Positions 11,441 through 24,115 of a stretch of DNA of 64,000 bases are shown piece by piece. Source of the stretch: Spirochaetales bacterium (lineage in GTDB: Bacteria; Spirochaetota; Spirochaetia; DSM-2461); contig JAFGXR010000070.1 in the NCBI GenBank assembly GCA_016936555.1, positions 1 to 64,000 of the forward strand, given 5' to 3'. Position numbers and translations under genes: made by a program. How positions within the stretch are numbered: the stretch's first letter is position 1; the number at the start of each line of letters is the position of its first letter. The notes under the pieces were generated by a model. That model was given only the letters and a program-made list of their open reading frames with translations. It searched no databases and was not told the DNA's origin.

Positions 11441-12628
11441 TTATTCGATAATATCGATTACCTGACCGGAAGCAACTGTTCTACCACCTTCACGGATAGC
11501 GAACCGGAGCCCTTTATCCATAGCGATGGGGTGAATCAGCTCAGCTTCAATCTCAGTGTTGTCACCGGGCATTACCATCTGCTTATCAGCAGGAAGAGTT
11601 ACTGTACCTGTGATATCTGTTGTTCTGAAGTAGAACTGGGGTCTGTATCCTGTAAAGAAAGGATTGTGTCTACCACCCTCTTCTTTTGTCAGACAGTACA
11701 GAGCAGCCTTAAACTTCATGTGGGGAAGAATCGATTTAGGTTTACAAAGAACCTGTCCTCTTTCAACAGCGTTCTTATCAATACCTCTGAGCAGACAACC
11801 TACGTTATCACCGGCCTGACCTTCATCGAGAAGCTTGTTGAACATTTCAACACCGGTACATGTAGTAGTCTGAGTGTCTCTAACACCTACGATTTCACAA
11901 ACATCACCAACGTGAACGATTCCACTCTCAATACGCCCTGTTACAACTGTACCACGACCGGAAATCGAGAAAACGTCTTCGATGGGAAGTAGGAAGGGTT
12001 TATCTACAGCTCTCTCAGGGATGGGAAAGTAAGTATCCATCGTATCGAGAAGCTCCTGAATACATGCTGTTGCATCTGCATCAGTAATATTGGTCATAGC
12101 CTGGAAAGCGGATCCTTTAACAATAGGAGTTTCCTCTCCGGGGAATCCGTATTCGTCGAGAAGTTCAACGATTTCCATCTCAACCAGTTCAACCAGATCG
12201 GGATCAGCAAGGTCCATTTTGTTCATAAATACGATCAGCTTGGGAACGCCAACCTGTCTGGCAAGAAGGATATGCTCTCTAGTCTGGGGCTCGGGTCCGG
12301 AGTCAGCGGCAACGAGAAGGACAGCACCGTCCATCTGAGCCGCACCGGTAATCATGTTCTTAACATAGTCAGCATGTCCGGGACAGTCTACATGAGCATA
12401 GTGTCTTGCATCAGTAGAGTATTCAACGTGTCTTGTGTTGATAGTGATACCACGTTCTTTCTCTTCGGGTGCGTTATCAATATCTTCGTAACTCATAATC
12501 TTACCACCGTTTTTTGCAGCGCAATACATAGAGATTGCAGCGGTAAGAGTAGTCTTTCCATGGTCAACGTGTCCGATTGTACCAACGTTGATATGCGGTT
12601 TAGACCTTTCAAATTTTTCCTTAGCCAT
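11441..12628 (-). CDS. tuf: Elongation factor Tu
   Basis: [43 protein letters not shown]. Confidence 0.99.
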   Translation of the reverse strand: MAKEKFERSKPHINVGTIGHVDHGKTTLTAAISMYCAAKNGGKIMSYEDIDNAPEEKERGITINTRHVEYSTDARHYAHVDCPGHADYVKNMITGAAQMDGAVLLVAADSGPEPQTREHILLARQVGVPKLIVFMNKMDLADPDLVELVEMEIVELLDEYGFPGEETPIVKGSAFQAMTNITDADATACIQELLDTMDTYFPIPERAVDKPFLLPIEDVFSISGRGTVVTGRIESGIVHVGDVCEIVGVRDTQTTTCTGVEMFNKLLDEGQAGDNVGCLLRGIDKNAVERGQVLCKPKSILPHMKFKAALYCLTKEEGGRHNPFFTGYRPQFYFRTTDITGTVTLPADKQMVMPGDNTEIEAELIHPIAMDKGLRFAIREGGRTVASGQVIDIIE

Positions 12629-13007
12629 TCATTCCTCCTCGGCTTTTAAAAAAAACAACTATATAACCGTACAAAACGGCACTAAACAGGATATTACCAA
12701 ATCCTGTCAAAGGTCTCAACAGGAAGAGTGCGAGTTGGAGATGATTTATTGACCGCTAAATTACGCAAAACTTTAAAACAAGAATATTGCGCAACCTTGA
12801 GGAAGATGATGTTACATAATGGCATTCCGGATTAATCACCTAGTGCAAAACACCGGTTTGATCACATCTTTCAGCAGGCAATTAAGCCCATACCATAATA
12901 AAAGAACAAAACCTCGATCAGTAGCGGCCTGAAATTTCCATCAGGCATCCTGCAAGAGGGCTTCTCAGGCGGCGGCACAACGACCATATGCCGCCCGAAA
13001 GACTAAT

Positions 13008-13478
13008 CTACCACCTGTAGTGAGAGAAAGCCTTATTGGCCTCAGCCATTCTGTGAGTATCTTCTTTCTTCTTGAAAGCAGATCCAGTCGAGTTAAAAGC
13101 ATCAATCAGCTCCGCACTCAACTTCTCACTCATACTTCTTCCGCTTCTGCTTCTCGCTGCGGCAATCAGCCACCTCATAGCAAGAGCTTCGCGTCTTGAA
13201 TCTCTAATTTCAACAGGAACCTGATAAGTGGAACCACCAACTCTTCTGGATTTAACTTCCACAGAGGGTTTCACATTTTCAACAGCTTTCAGAAAAACCT
13301 CAAGCTCTTCGTTTCCTGTCTTCTCTTTGATAATAGCCATAGCACCATACATATTGCTGATACTGATAGACTTTTTACCATCAACCATCATTCTCTTAAT
13401 AAATTTGGCGAGAACGGTGCTGTTGTATTTTGAATCAGGTATAGCCGGTCTTGTCGGCGCAACTCTTCTTCTAGGCAT
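13008..13478 (-). CDS. rpsG: 30S ribosomal protein S7
   Basis: [20 protein letters not shown]...[17 protein letters not shown]. Confidence 0.98.
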   Translation of the reverse strand: MPRRRVAPTRPAIPDSKYNSTVLAKFIKRMMVDGKKSISISNMYGAMAIIKEKTGNEELEVFLKAVENVKPSVEVKSRRVGGSTYQVPVEIRDSRREALAMRWLIAAARSRSGRSMSEKLSAELIDAFNSTGSAFKKKEDTHRMAEANKAFSHYRW

Positions 13479-13493
13479 GACATCCTCTCCTTA

Positions 13494-13868
13494 TTAAGCT
13501 TTAGGTCTCTTCGTTCCATACTTGGAACGGGCCTGTCTTCTATTATCAACACCAAGTGTATCTTTGGCTCCACGTATAATGTGATACCGCACACCGGGAA
13601 GATCTTTTACTCTTCCTCCGCGAATAACAACGACGGAGTGTTCCTGAAGGTTATGTCCTTCACCACCGATATAAGCAGTTACTTCAAAACCATTTGTCAA
13701 CCTGACCCTGGCAACCTTTCTCAAAGCGGAATTCGGTTTCTTGGGGGTAGCAGTAAATACCCTTGTACAAACACCTCTTCTCTGAGGACAGGATTCGAGT
13801 GCAGGAGATTTGGTTTTTTTAACATTCGACTTTCGGCCTTTTTTAATAAGCTGATTTATCGTAGGCAT
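13494..13868 (-). CDS. rpsL: 30S ribosomal protein S12
   Basis: [13 protein letters not shown]...[20 protein letters not shown]. Confidence 0.99.
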   Translation of the reverse strand: MPTINQLIKKGRKSNVKKTKSPALESCPQRRGVCTRVFTATPKKPNSALRKVARVRLTNGFEVTAYIGGEGHNLQEHSVVVIRGGRVKDLPGVRYHIIRGAKDTLGVDNRRQARSKYGTKRPKA

Positions 13869-14032
13869 TAAATTGCAATCTCCTAAATATTCATTAAAAA
13901 AACTGCAGGCGTCAGCATACCACCCGCTTATATATAATACAAAGGCTTCCCTGAGTCAGCCTCAGGGAATTTAGCACAATGCATTTTTTTTATCAAGGGC
14001 GAATATACGCCCTCGTAACTTTTTTTGAAAAC

Positions 14033-17000
14033 TTAATCGATCTCAACGACTGTTTCTTCAGCCAGTTCAGCTTCAAGCTTTCTGATTTTCAGGATTTCCT
14101 GAACATGGGCATCGAGGTCTTCCGCCTGATCGTTGGAAAGCTTCATATCCCTGTACCGCTTCATACCGGTTCCGGCAGGAATCATATGACCGATTACAAC
14201 GTTTTCCTTCAATCCCCGCAGGTTGTCGACATCTCCGGCAATGGCAGCATTGGTCAGAACTCTCGTCGTCTCCTGGAAGGAAGCAGCTGAAATCCAGGAA
14301 TCGATATTGAGCGATGCCCGTGTGATACCGAGAAGCAGCGGTTTCGCAATCGCAGCCTGACCACCCTGCTCGAGAACTCTTTCATTCTCCTTGCGGAAGG
14401 AATACTTGTCAATCTGCTGACCGTAGATGAAATTCGTATCGCCGACATCCATGATTTCGACTTTCCTCATCATCTGTCTGATGATGACACCGATATGCTT
14501 GTCATTGATAACAACTCCCTGCATCCGGTAAACTTCCTGAACCTCATCGACAAGATACTGCTGCAGCGCATTCTCTCCGAGAATCTCAAGAATATCGTGA
14601 GGATCGGTAGCGCCGTCACAAAGCGGTTCGCAGGCTTTGACCCGGTCACCGTCGCGTACAAGCAAATGCCGTCCCATTGGAACAAGGTGTTTGTATTCGT
14701 TTCCGTAAGGATCTTCAACAACGACTACCCGACGCCCTTTGGCTATCCCGCGGAAATGAACGAGACCTCCGATTCTCGAAAGGATCGTTGCATCTTTCGG
14801 TCGTCTCGCCTCGAAGAGCTCTCCAACCCGGGGGAGACCTCCGGTAATATCCTGAGTCTTTGCACTTTCCTTCAAAAGCTTGGCCAGAATCTGACCTGCT
14901 TTGACTTCAGTACCATCTTCAACATTGAGGTAGGCATTACCAGGCAGATAATAGTTTGCCAGTTCGTTACCGTCTTTATCTTCTACGATTATTTTCGGCT
15001 GTAGAGTATCCAGAGAAAATTCGGTAATTTTCTTTTCAATATTTCCGGTATCTTCATTAATCTCTTCTTTCAGGGTCGTACCGAGAATAATATCATCGAA
15101 TCTAACGGTACCATTCTGTTCGGCAATAATAGGATCACTGAAAGGGTCGAATATGGCAATCGGTTCATCGGCATCGATAATCGAATCGGATTTTACCATG
15201 ACAGTAGATCCGTTTCTTACTTCCAGAGTCTGATCCTGAGCCACCAGCAGGATGTGATTATCCCTGATGTTGATAAAGGCGATTTCATGAGCCTCAACAG
15301 CCTCACCGCTTCTCTCAAGGATTTTCTCTCCCTTAATGACTTTCTGACCGTCTTCAACGAGAATCTTGTCTGATTTACCGAATTCTATTTTTTCGAGAAC
15401 TTTGGCAACAGTGATGTACCCTTTTCTGGTAAAAAGAGTATCGCCGTTATCCAGTGCAACGGACGTACCGTCTATGTCACGAACAATAACAGGATATCTG
15501 AGAGAGATCTTGTTATCTTCCGCAACAGTACTTGCCGTACCACCGACGTGGAACGTTCTCATGGTAAGCTGTGTACCGGGCTGCCCGATAGACTGTGCAG
15601 CAATGATGCCGACGGCTTCTCCGATATCGACAGTTTTTTTGTTGGCCAGGTTACGGCCGTAACATTTCCGGCAGACCCCATGCTTCGCTTCACAGGTCAG
15701 TACGGTCCTGACTTTAACGGATTCTACTCCGATCTCTTCAATCTGTGCAGCAATCGCATCGGTAATCTCTTCGTTGACATCGACGAGTACTTCTCCGGTA
15801 ATCGGATGTTTTACCCTTTCAAGAGTAAACCTTCCCTTTATTCTGTCAGAGAGAGACTCAACAATCTCCTCACCGTCCTTAAGAGCGGAAAGGTCTATAC
15901 CATTGATCGTACCACAGTCATCTTCATTGATAACAACATCCTGAGCAATGTCGACAAGACGTCTCGTCAGGTAACCGGCGTCAGCCGTTTTAAGAGCCGT
16001 ATCGGCCAGACCTTTACGGGCACCGTTGGTCGAAATAAAGAACTCAATAACCGAAAGGCCTTCCTTGAAGTTAGCCCGGATCGGCAGCTCGATAATATCT
16101 CCCGAAGGCTTGGCCATAAGACCACGCATACCGGCCAGCTGCCTGATCTGGTTTCTCGAACCTCTGGCACCGGAATCGGCCATCATATAGACGTTATTGA
16201 ATCCGTCTTTATCTTTTTCCAGATGGTCCATCATCACATTGGTGAGATCCTCATTGGTTTTACCCCAGACCTCGATAACGCGGTTGTACCGCTCTTCCTG
16301 AGTAATATGACCATCGAGATACTGCTTCTGAATTCTCTCGACTTCACTATTGGCATTATTTATCAGAGTTTTTTTCTCATCGGGAACGAGAATATCATCC
16401 ATACCGATTGTCGCACCGAACACTGTTGCATAGCGATACCCGGTATCTTTGATAACATCGAGCATGTTAACCGTTACGGCGGAACCGAACTCTTCATGAG
16501 TTTCAGCAATCAGAGCTCTGATCTCTTTATCTCCAAGCCTGTAGTTGACATAACCCACTTCGTTGGGAAGAAGATCGTTAAAGATCACGCGTCCCGGAGT
16601 TGTTTCTACAAATTTCCCGTTAATTTTAACTTTACAGAGTGCCTGATAATCCACGGCTTTAGCCTGAAGCGCAAGAATAGCTTCCTCGGGAGAACCGAAG
16701 TACTTTCCTTCGCCCCGGGCACCGGGCCGCTGGCTTGTCAGGTGATAGATACCAAGAACCATATCCTGTGAAGGAAAAACAATCGGCTGACCGTTTGCGG
16801 GGTTCATAAGATTTTTATCAGCAAGCATCAGAGTCCAGCATTCAATCTGTGCAGCCTGAGTCAGAGGGACGTGAACAGCCATCTGGTCCCCGTCAAAGTC
16901 GGCGTTGAAGGCATGACAGACGAGGGGATGGAGACGAATCGCTTTTCCTTCAACCAGTACAGGCTCAAAAGCCTGAATTCCGAGCCTATGGAGAGTCGGT

Positions 17001-18244
17001 GCCCGGTTGAGGAGAACGGGATGTTCTTTAACGACATCATCAAGGACAGCCCATACCTCAGGAGTCTCCTGTTCAACAAGAGATTTCGCTTTCTTGATAT
17101 TGTAAACGACATCCATCTCAACAAGCTTTTTCATAATGAAGGGCTTGTAGAGCTCAAGTGCCATTTTCGCGGGAAGACCGCACTGATGAAGCTTAAGATT
17201 CGGTCCTACAACGATTACCGAACGGCCAGAGTAGTCTACACGTTTACCGAGAAGGTTCTGTCTGAAACGACCCTGTTTACCCTTGAGAAGATCTGAAAGT
17301 GATTTTAGCGGTCTATTGGACGCACCTTTTACCACTTTCTTTTTCTTCGAGTTGTCAAACAATGCGTCGACAGCTTCCTGAAGCATTCTCTTCTCGTTTC
17401 TGATAATGATATCAGGCGCATTGAGTGCCATAAGCCTCTTGAGCCTGTTGTTTCTGTTTATAACCCTTCTGTAAAGATCATTGAGGTCCGATGTGGCAAA
17501 GCGCCCGCCGTCAAGCTGAACCATAGGTCTCAGTTCGGGAGGAATTACGGGAATAACATCGAGAATCATCCACTCGGCACGGTTACCGGAGTCGCGGAAA
17601 TTTTCAACGATTTCAATCCTTTTGAGAAGCCTTTTATCAGCTTTCGCCCCTTTCTCAACCATTTTACCTCTCAACTCGGCTGAAAGTTCATCGAGATCGA
17701 GGTTCTCCAGAATGGTACGGACAGCTTCCGCGCCAATTCCGGCTGTAAAGGACATACCGTAACGCTCGCGAGCTTCAGCATAATCTTCTTCAGATAAGAG
17801 CTGAAGTTTTCTCAGATCCGTATCGCCGGCTTCTATAACGACATATTTCTCATAGTAGAGAATTGAGCGTAAAGCCGCGATGGAAAGATCGAGCAAGAGT
17901 CCCATTCTCGAAGGAACGGAACGGTAATACCAGATATGGGATACGGGAGATGCCAGTTCAATATGACCCATTCTCTCACGTCTGACCTTGAAGTGAGTAA
18001 CCTCGACACCACAACGGTCACAGATTACACCTTTGTAACGGATAGACTTGAATTTACCGCAGTAACATTCCCATTCTTTGGTTGTTCCGAAAATTCTCTC
18101 ACAGAACAGACCGTCCTTTTCCGGACGGAGAGTTCGGTAATTGATAGTTTCGGGTTTTTTAACTTCTCCGTAAGACCAGGCCCTGATCTGCTCAGGAGAA
18201 GCCAGTTTTATCATTAAACTGTCAAAGTCTTGAATATCTCTCAT
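14033..18244 (-). CDS. rpoC: DNA-directed RNA polymerase subunit beta'
   Basis: [15 protein letters not shown] catalytic motif; 1403 aa. Confidence 0.99.
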   Translation of the reverse strand: MRDIQDFDSLMIKLASPEQIRAWSYGEVKKPETINYRTLRPEKDGLFCERIFGTTKEWECYCGKFKSIRYKGVICDRCGVEVTHFKVRRERMGHIELASPVSHIWYYRSVPSRMGLLLDLSIAALRSILYYEKYVVIEAGDTDLRKLQLLSEEDYAEARERYGMSFTAGIGAEAVRTILENLDLDELSAELRGKMVEKGAKADKRLLKRIEIVENFRDSGNRAEWMILDVIPVIPPELRPMVQLDGGRFATSDLNDLYRRVINRNNRLKRLMALNAPDIIIRNEKRMLQEAVDALFDNSKKKKVVKGASNRPLKSLSDLLKGKQGRFRQNLLGKRVDYSGRSVIVVGPNLKLHQCGLPAKMALELYKPFIMKKLVEMDVVYNIKKAKSLVEQETPEVWAVLDDVVKEHPVLLNRAPTLHRLGIQAFEPVLVEGKAIRLHPLVCHAFNADFDGDQMAVHVPLTQAAQIECWTLMLADKNLMNPANGQPIVFPSQDMVLGIYHLTSQRPGARGEGKYFGSPEEAILALQAKAVDYQALCKVKINGKFVETTPGRVIFNDLLPNEVGYVNYRLGDKEIRALIAETHEEFGSAVTVNMLDVIKDTGYRYATVFGATIGMDDILVPDEKKTLINNANSEVERIQKQYLDGHITQEERYNRVIEVWGKTNEDLTNVMMDHLEKDKDGFNNVYMMADSGARGSRNQIRQLAGMRGLMAKPSGDIIELPIRANFKEGLSVIEFFISTNGARKGLADTALKTADAGYLTRRLVDIAQDVVINEDDCGTINGIDLSALKDGEEIVESLSDRIKGRFTLERVKHPITGEVLVDVNEEITDAIAAQIEEIGVESVKVRTVLTCEAKHGVCRKCYGRNLANKKTVDIGEAVGIIAAQSIGQPGTQLTMRTFHVGGTASTVAEDNKISLRYPVIVRDIDGTSVALDNGDTLFTRKGYITVAKVLEKIEFGKSDKILVEDGQKVIKGEKILERSGEAVEAHEIAFINIRDNHILLVAQDQTLEVRNGSTVMVKSDSIIDADEPIAIFDPFSDPIIAEQNGTVRFDDIILGTTLKEEINEDTGNIEKKITEFSLDTLQPKIIVEDKDGNELANYYLPGNAYLNVEDGTEVKAGQILAKLLKESAKTQDITGGLPRVGELFEARRPKDATILSRIGGLVHFRGIAKGRRVVVVEDPYGNEYKHLVPMGRHLLVRDGDRVKACEPLCDGATDPHDILEILGENALQQYLVDEVQEVYRMQGVVINDKHIGVIIRQMMRKVEIMDVGDTNFIYGQQIDKYSFRKENERVLEQGGQAAIAKPLLLGITRASLNIDSWISAASFQETTRVLTNAAIAGDVDNLRGLKENVVIGHMIPAGTGMKRYRDMKLSNDQAEDLDAHVQEILKIRKLEAELAEETVVEID

Positions 18245-18252
18245 TCTGCCCC

Positions 18253-21200
18253 CTAGAAACGACTGTCCTGTCTATTAATAAGTTCTTCATCACGCTCTGT
18301 CAGAGGCAGCTGCTTAGCTTTTGAGTCGAAAATTCTGACATCGAGCGCAAGACCTCTGAGTTCCTGAACAAGAACATTAAATGACTCGGGAATACCGGCG
18401 GATGTAGCCGTATCGCCCTTGACTATACTTTCATAAATCTTGGCCCTTCCGGTCATGTCGTCAGACTTGATCGTCATAAGCTCCTGAAGTGTGTTGGCCG
18501 CACCGTAAGCCTCAAGCGCCCAAACTTCCATTTCTCCAAGCCTCTGACCACCGAACTGAGCTTTACCACCGAGCGGCTGCTGTGTAACAAGTGAATAAGG
18601 TCCGGTTGAACGTGCATGCATCTTGTCGTCGACAAGGTGATGCAGCTTCAGATAGTACATATACCCGACAAAAACAGGGTTCTCAAAAGCTTCACCAGTA
18701 TACCCGTCAAAAAGAGTAAACTTGGAGTTTGATGATAACCCGGCTTCGATAAGAGCCTGTTCAATCTGCTCTGTTGAAGCCGACTGAAAAACAGGAGTTT
18801 CGAAAAACTTATCGAGATGACCACCGGCCATTCCCAGCATGGTTTCCATAATCTGACCGATATTCATACGGGAAGGAACACCGAGAGGATTCAGACAGAT
18901 ATCGAGGGGAGTTCCGTCTTCCATAAAAGGCATATCCTCTTCAGGAAGAACACGTGCGACAACACCTTTGTTTCCGTGGCGCCCCGCCATCTTATCCCCT
19001 TCCTTCAGCTTTCTCTTGGTGGCAATGAGGACTTTAACGATTTCATCAACACCGGGAGCCAGGTCATCACCTTCACTTCTCTTAAGCCGCTGAATATCGA
19101 TTACAGTTCCCTCAACACCATGAGGCAGCTTCAGGGACGTATCGCGAACCTCTTTTGCCTTCTCGCCGAAAATGGAGTTGAGCAGTTTGAATTCGGGAGT
19201 TGTTTCTGTTTCGGATTTGGGAGTAACCTTACCGACCAGAATGGATCCGGATTTTACTTTTGCTCCGATTCTGATGATTCCCTCTTCGTCGAGATTCTCG
19301 AGTGCTTTCTCAGATGTATTCGGAATATCGATGGTAATCGTTTCCGGTCCAAGCTTGGTCTCTCTAACTTCTGTTATGAACTCTTTTATATGTATGGAGG
19401 TGTAGTAATCCTCTTTTACAACTTTTTCTGAAATGAGGATAGCATCCTCAAAGTTATAGCCGTTCCATGGAACAAAACCGACAAGCAGGTTTCTTCCAAG
19501 AGCAATTTCAGCATTCTTGGTTGCAGGTCCGTCTGCGAGAACAGATCCGGCATTCACCTTTTCACCTTTTCGCACGATGGGTTTCTGATTGAAACAGGTA
19601 TCCTGATTGGTTCTCTGGAATTTGATCATCTCATAAACATCGACGTCGTAATCATTATTCCGTTCATCGGGAGTGACTATAACTCTGTCGGCCGAGACAT
19701 AAGAGACAACACCGGATCTTTTCGCCTTAGCGAGTACACCCGAGTCATATGCCGCCTTCCCCTCCATACCGGTTCCGACAATCGGAGCCTCAGGAAAGAG
19801 CAGAGGAACAGCCTGTCTCTGCATGTTACAGCCCATCAACGCACGGTTGGCGTCGTCATGCTCAAGGAACGGAATGAGTGAAGCCGCCGTAGAAATAATC
19901 TGACGGGGAGACACGTCCATGTATTTGATATCTTCCACGGGTCTGGTTGTATAGTTTCCGCTCTTGTGAACAGCAACCGTATTGGATTCGAATTTACCGT
20001 TTTTATCGAGAGGTGCGCTGGCCTGGGCAATGAAATACTTTTCTTCATCGATAGCAGAAAGATATTCAACTTCTTTCGTCGCCACACCGTCGATAACCTT
20101 CCTGTAGGGAGTCTCAAGAAAACCATACTCATTAACTCTTGTATAATTTGCCAACGAAACAATAAGACCGATATTCGGACCTTCAGGTGTCTCGATAGGA
20201 CACATTCTTCCATAGTGAGTATAGTGGACGTCTCTGACCTCGAAACCGGCGCGATCTCTCGAAAGACCTCCGGGACCAAGGGCATTAAGTCTTCTTTTAT
20301 GAGTTAACTCGGAAAGAGGATTTACCTGATCCATAAACTGTGAAAGCTGACTGGAGCCGAAAAACTCTTTTATTGCAGCCACAATTGGCTTGATGGAAAT
20401 AAGATCCTGTGGTTTGAGCGTCTCAATCTCTTTAAGAGACATTCTCTCCTTGGCAATTCTTTCCATCCTGGTAAATGCTGTTTTAATAGAGTTGGAAATA
20501 AGTTCTCCGACAGATCGGATTCTTCTGCTTCCGAGATGGTCTATATCATCAATCGAAGCTTCTCCCTCATAAACCTTGATAAGATGTCCCATCGTTTTAT
20601 AGACATCTTCCTTGGTCAGAACCAGAGACTCCTCATTGTGAGTATAATCAAATTTCTTGTTGAGCTTGTAACGGCCAACCTTTCCAAGATCATAGCGTCT
20701 GGAAGAGAAGAACATGGAAAGAATATCTCTTTCTGCAGCTTCAACTGTAATGGGTTCACCGGGCATCAATATGGCATAAATCGCCGAAAGAGCTTCTTCC
20801 TTGGAAGGCTCATCTCTTTCTGGATCATCTTTATTGAATTTGGTTTCTTCCACATCAAAACAATTAATAACAACTTTCGAATTGAGAGATTCTTCAGCAG
20901 TGAAATCAATCACCTCAATCTCTTTTATTCCGGAATGGACAAGCTCATCAGTATCATGGGGATGTATTTTCTCACCGGCGCGATAGATTTTCTTCTTTTC
21001 TTCGCCTTTTCCCGAATAAACAGCTTTGGCAAAGATTTCCCCGACAAGGGCTTCCTTTGCCTCTCTCGAACTGTCAACCGATACTTTTTTTGTTTTATGA
21101 AACAGACCGATGATTTTCTCTCTTGAATCAAAACCGAGAGCTCTGAGAAAAAGAGTTCCGAGAATCTTTTTCTTTCTATCGATTTTGGCATATATAAGAT

Positions 21201-21753
21201 CTTTCTTCTGATCAATCTCAAACTCAAGCCAGGATCCTCTGTAAGGAATGATTCTGGACGAGAAAAGACCTTTTTCGTATGAGAAAATAACACCGGGCGA
21301 CCGGTGGATCTGAGAAACAACAACCCTTTCGGCGCCATTGATAATAAAGGTACCTCTATCAGTCATTAAAGGGATGTCGCCCATATATATATCTTTCTGC
21401 CGGATTTCTCCGGTAGACTGGAATATCAGATTTATTTTGGCCTTAACCGGAACAGCATAAGTCAGACCTTTCTTTTTGCACTCAGCCTCAGAGAGAGGGA
21501 CATTATCTTCATCGAGGGTATAATTAACATATTCCAGCACCAGCTCACCATTGGTACTTTCTATAGGGAAAATTGACTGAAATACTTCTTCCAGACCCTG
21601 ATCGTTGAGAGCTTCTCCTTTCAGCAGAGCGCTTCTCTGAAGAAAGTTGTCGTATGATGTGAGCTGTATACTGATAAGATCGGGTAACTCAATTACCTCT
21701 TCAATCTCATCACCAATAAATACTCGCCTTGTATCCTTATCTCGTGTAAACAC
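18253..21753 (-). CDS. rpoB: DNA-directed RNA polymerase subunit beta
   Basis: 1166 aa with [30 protein letters not shown]. Confidence 0.99.
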   Translation of the reverse strand: MFTRDKDTRRVFIGDEIEEVIELPDLISIQLTSYDNFLQRSALLKGEALNDQGLEEVFQSIFPIESTNGELVLEYVNYTLDEDNVPLSEAECKKKGLTYAVPVKAKINLIFQSTGEIRQKDIYMGDIPLMTDRGTFIINGAERVVVSQIHRSPGVIFSYEKGLFSSRIIPYRGSWLEFEIDQKKDLIYAKIDRKKKILGTLFLRALGFDSREKIIGLFHKTKKVSVDSSREAKEALVGEIFAKAVYSGKGEEKKKIYRAGEKIHPHDTDELVHSGIKEIEVIDFTAEESLNSKVVINCFDVEETKFNKDDPERDEPSKEEALSAIYAILMPGEPITVEAAERDILSMFFSSRRYDLGKVGRYKLNKKFDYTHNEESLVLTKEDVYKTMGHLIKVYEGEASIDDIDHLGSRRIRSVGELISNSIKTAFTRMERIAKERMSLKEIETLKPQDLISIKPIVAAIKEFFGSSQLSQFMDQVNPLSELTHKRRLNALGPGGLSRDRAGFEVRDVHYTHYGRMCPIETPEGPNIGLIVSLANYTRVNEYGFLETPYRKVIDGVATKEVEYLSAIDEEKYFIAQASAPLDKNGKFESNTVAVHKSGNYTTRPVEDIKYMDVSPRQIISTAASLIPFLEHDDANRALMGCNMQRQAVPLLFPEAPIVGTGMEGKAAYDSGVLAKAKRSGVVSYVSADRVIVTPDERNNDYDVDVYEMIKFQRTNQDTCFNQKPIVRKGEKVNAGSVLADGPATKNAEIALGRNLLVGFVPWNGYNFEDAILISEKVVKEDYYTSIHIKEFITEVRETKLGPETITIDIPNTSEKALENLDEEGIIRIGAKVKSGSILVGKVTPKSETETTPEFKLLNSIFGEKAKEVRDTSLKLPHGVEGTVIDIQRLKRSEGDDLAPGVDEIVKVLIATKRKLKEGDKMAGRHGNKGVVARVLPEEDMPFMEDGTPLDICLNPLGVPSRMNIGQIMETMLGMAGGHLDKFFETPVFQSASTEQIEQALIEAGLSSNSKFTLFDGYTGEAFENPVFVGYMYYLKLHHLVDDKMHARSTGPYSLVTQQPLGGKAQFGGQRLGEMEVWALEAYGAANTLQELMTIKSDDMTGRAKIYESIVKGDTATSAGIPESFNVLVQELRGLALDVRIFDSKAKQLPLTERDEELINRQDSRF

Positions 21754-21775
21754 TCAATACCCCCTGACAATATAT

Positions 21776-21807
21776 AACCACCGGGATAGAAATTTATCCC
21801 AGTGGTT
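21776..21807 (-). promoter_or_regulatory. Hairpin between rplL and rpoB (candidate attenuator/processing site)
   Basis: AACCAC-C-GGGATA ... TATCCC-A-GTGGTT: 12-bp arms with one mismatch around a short loop. Confidence 0.6.
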
Positions 21808-21840
21808 TAACGAGAAAGTCTTTATTTGCTAAAAACGCTA

Positions 21841-22221
21841 CTACTTAAGCTCAACTGTTGCGCCAGCTTCCTCGAGTTTAGCCTTGATAGTATCAGCCTC
21901 TTCTTTGGAAACGCCTTCTTTAACAGCTTTATCTCCAGCTTCAACTACTTCTTTAGCCTCTTTAAGACCAAGACCTGTGATTTCTCTTACAGCTTTGATA
22001 ACAGCGATTTTCTTGTCTCCGAACCCTTTGAGGATTACGTCGAACTCAGACTGTTCTTCAGCGGCTGCTGCACCGGGTGCTGCTGCTCCGCCAGCTACCA
22101 TTACAGGTGCTGCTGCAGATACATCAAATTTTTCTTCCATAGCTTTGATCAGTTCAGAAACCTCAAGAACCGTCATATTTGCTACTGCTTCCAGAATCTG
22201 GTCATTAGTAAGTGCTGCCAT
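21841..22221 (-). CDS. rplL: 50S ribosomal protein L7/L12
   Basis: [42 protein letters not shown]. Confidence 0.98.
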   Translation of the reverse strand: MAALTNDQILEAVANMTVLEVSELIKAMEEKFDVSAAAPVMVAGGAAAPGAAAAEEQSEFDVILKGFGDKKIAVIKAVREITGLGLKEAKEVVEAGDKAVKEGVSKEEADTIKAKLEEAGATVELK

Positions 22222-22329
22222 ATTATCTTCTCCTTAATTTTCTTACGCAACGATAGCACACAACACAATCAGAAGACTAACGCTGCAATAAATATTTTTC
22301 CAATACCCGCCAGGCGGGCCTGATTACAA

Positions 22330-22929
22330 TTATTCTGCGGAAACTTCCGCATCAGCCGCAGGAGCGGCTTCTTCCGAAGGTGCAGCAGGAGCTGCCTCTT
22401 CCGCGGGAGCGGCTGCCGAAACAGAAGCATCCCCTTCCTCAGCTTTCTTATCTGCAACAGCCTGAAGAGTTCTAACAAGCTTGGTTGTAGTCCCCTGTAT
22501 GGCAAAAAGAAGCATCTGAATAAGCTCTTTCTTTGTGGGAAGTTTGGAGAAAGCAACAATCTTTTCGAGATCGTAAAGTTCTCCGCCAATCAGACCGCTT
22601 TTAAGCTTAAGGGGAGTATCACCCTCAAACTCGACAAGAGTCTTGGCAGCCTGTCCGGCTTCTCCCTTTATCATCGCCACGGCCGTAGGACCGACGAGGA
22701 ACTCTGCAACTTCAGGATGATCAAGCTCTCTGAAAGCTATTTTCGCATAGTTGTTTTTAACAACTTTCAGCTCTGCATCGCCTTCGCGAAGCTTTCTTCT
22801 CAGCTCTGTCACTTTCTCAACGTTAATCCCTCTGAAATCTGCAAAAATGAAGTCATTTGCTTCACCGAATGCTTCCTTCAGAGATTTAACGGCATCTATT
22901 TTACTCTGCTGTACTTTAATTTCAGCCAT
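22330..22929 (-). CDS. rplJ: 50S ribosomal protein L10 with Ala/Glu/Pro-rich C-terminal tail
   Basis: L10 fold sequence upstream of rplL, ending in AAPAEEAAPAAPSEEAAPAADAEVSAE. Confidence 0.97.
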   Translation of the reverse strand: MAEIKVQQSKIDAVKSLKEAFGEANDFIFADFRGINVEKVTELRRKLREGDAELKVVKNNYAKIAFRELDHPEVAEFLVGPTAVAMIKGEAGQAAKTLVEFEGDTPLKLKSGLIGGELYDLEKIVAFSKLPTKKELIQMLLFAIQGTTTKLVRTLQAVADKKAEEGDASVSAAAPAEEAAPAAPSEEAAPAADAEVSAE

Positions 22930-22946
22930 TCCTTTCTCCTTTGTCC

Positions 22947-23624
22947 TTAGTTGGCACTCACGGCAACTCTAACGCCGGGTCCCATAGTAGAAGAAACGGC
23001 AGCAGTTTTAATAAAATCACCTTTTACATCACTGGGTCTTTTCTTCACGAGTTCAGACATAAAAACATCGATATTTTCTTTCACCTTGGCAGGATCCATG
23101 GAAACTTTTCCAACAGGAAGATGAACTACACCGGTTTTATCGGCACGGTACTCTACACGACCCATCTTAAGCTCGTCAATAGCACCTTTGATATCCATTG
23201 TTACAGTTCTTGTCTTGGGGTTGGGCATAAGACCTCTTCTTCCGAGAACAGGACCAAGCTTACCAACCTCTCTCATCATATCGGGAGTGGCTACACAGAC
23301 ATCAAAATCAAGCCATCCACCTTTAATCTTCTCAACAAGCTCTTCAGCTCCAACGTACGCTGCTCCGGCAGCTTCGGCTTCAGCAGCCTTTTCACCTTTT
23401 GCAAATACAAGAACTTTTTTTTCGCCGGAAAACTGATTGGGAAGAACAACCGTATCACGAACAGTGTGACTTTTTTTAAGATTGAGATTTACAGCCATTT
23501 CGATAGTCTCATCAAATTTGGCGAAAGCGAGCTCTTTAACAAGAGACAAAGCATCTTCATATGTATAAAGAGCCTCCCTGTCAACTTTCGAAAAAGCTTC
23601 TCTATATTTCTTACCGCGCTTCAT
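22947..23624 (-). CDS. rplA: 50S ribosomal protein L1
   Basis: [15 protein letters not shown] motif. Confidence 0.98.
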   Translation of the reverse strand: MKRGKKYREAFSKVDREALYTYEDALSLVKELAFAKFDETIEMAVNLNLKKSHTVRDTVVLPNQFSGEKKVLVFAKGEKAAEAEAAGAAYVGAEELVEKIKGGWLDFDVCVATPDMMREVGKLGPVLGRRGLMPNPKTRTVTMDIKGAIDELKMGRVEYRADKTGVVHLPVGKVSMDPAKVKENIDVFMSELVKKRPSDVKGDFIKTAAVSSTMGPGVRVAVSAN

Positions 23625-23625
23625 A

Positions 23626-24057
23626 TCAGCCCTCCACCTTTACGCCCATAGAACGGGCAGTTCCGGCGATAATATTAATCGCCGCCTCAATGTCATTAGC
23701 ATTAAGATCAGGCATCTTGAGCTCTGCAATCGGCTTCAAATCAGCTCTCGTAAGAGTAGCCACCTTCACCTTGTGAGGCTCAGCTGAACCCTTATCCAGC
23801 TTAGCTGCCTTTTTAATCAAAACTGCAGCAGGGGGAGTTTTAAGAATAAAACTGAATGTTCTATCACTAAAAACAGAGATTACAACCGGAATTGTAAGCC
23901 CGGGCTCCATGCTTTTCGTACGGTCGTTAAACTGCTGAACGAACTGCGGAGCACTTACACCGTGAGGACCCAGAGCGGGACCTACGGGAGGTGCAGGTGT
24001 AGCTTTACCAGCCGGCACCTGCAGCTTTATTAAAGCTGTTACCTTTTTCTTTGCCAT
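23626..24057 (-). CDS. rplK: 50S ribosomal protein L11
   Basis: [25 protein letters not shown]. Confidence 0.98.
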   Translation of the reverse strand: MAKKKVTALIKLQVPAGKATPAPPVGPALGPHGVSAPQFVQQFNDRTKSMEPGLTIPVVISVFSDRTFSFILKTPPAAVLIKKAAKLDKGSAEPHKVKVATLTRADLKPIAELKMPDLNANDIEAAINIIAGTARSMGVKVEG

Positions 24058-24115
24058 TTTTTTCTCCTATGTGGTATTAGCGCCCCTGGCCGGGACTCCC
24101 ATATATTTAAAAGAG

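Noticed and set aside
13975-14030. rpoC terminator (AGGGCG-AATATA-CGCCCT hairpin)
   Set aside because: The T-tract is on the plus-strand side, so it does not work as a terminator for minus-strand rpoC; no plus-strand gene ends here.
15548-16771. 407-aa plus-strand ORF inside rpoC
   Set aside because: Fully antisense to a highly conserved gene; no recognisable domain; typical shadow ORF.
22930-22946. L10-leader autoregulatory RNA upstream of rplJ
   Set aside because: Only 17 bp separate rplA and rplJ, too short for an L10 leader.
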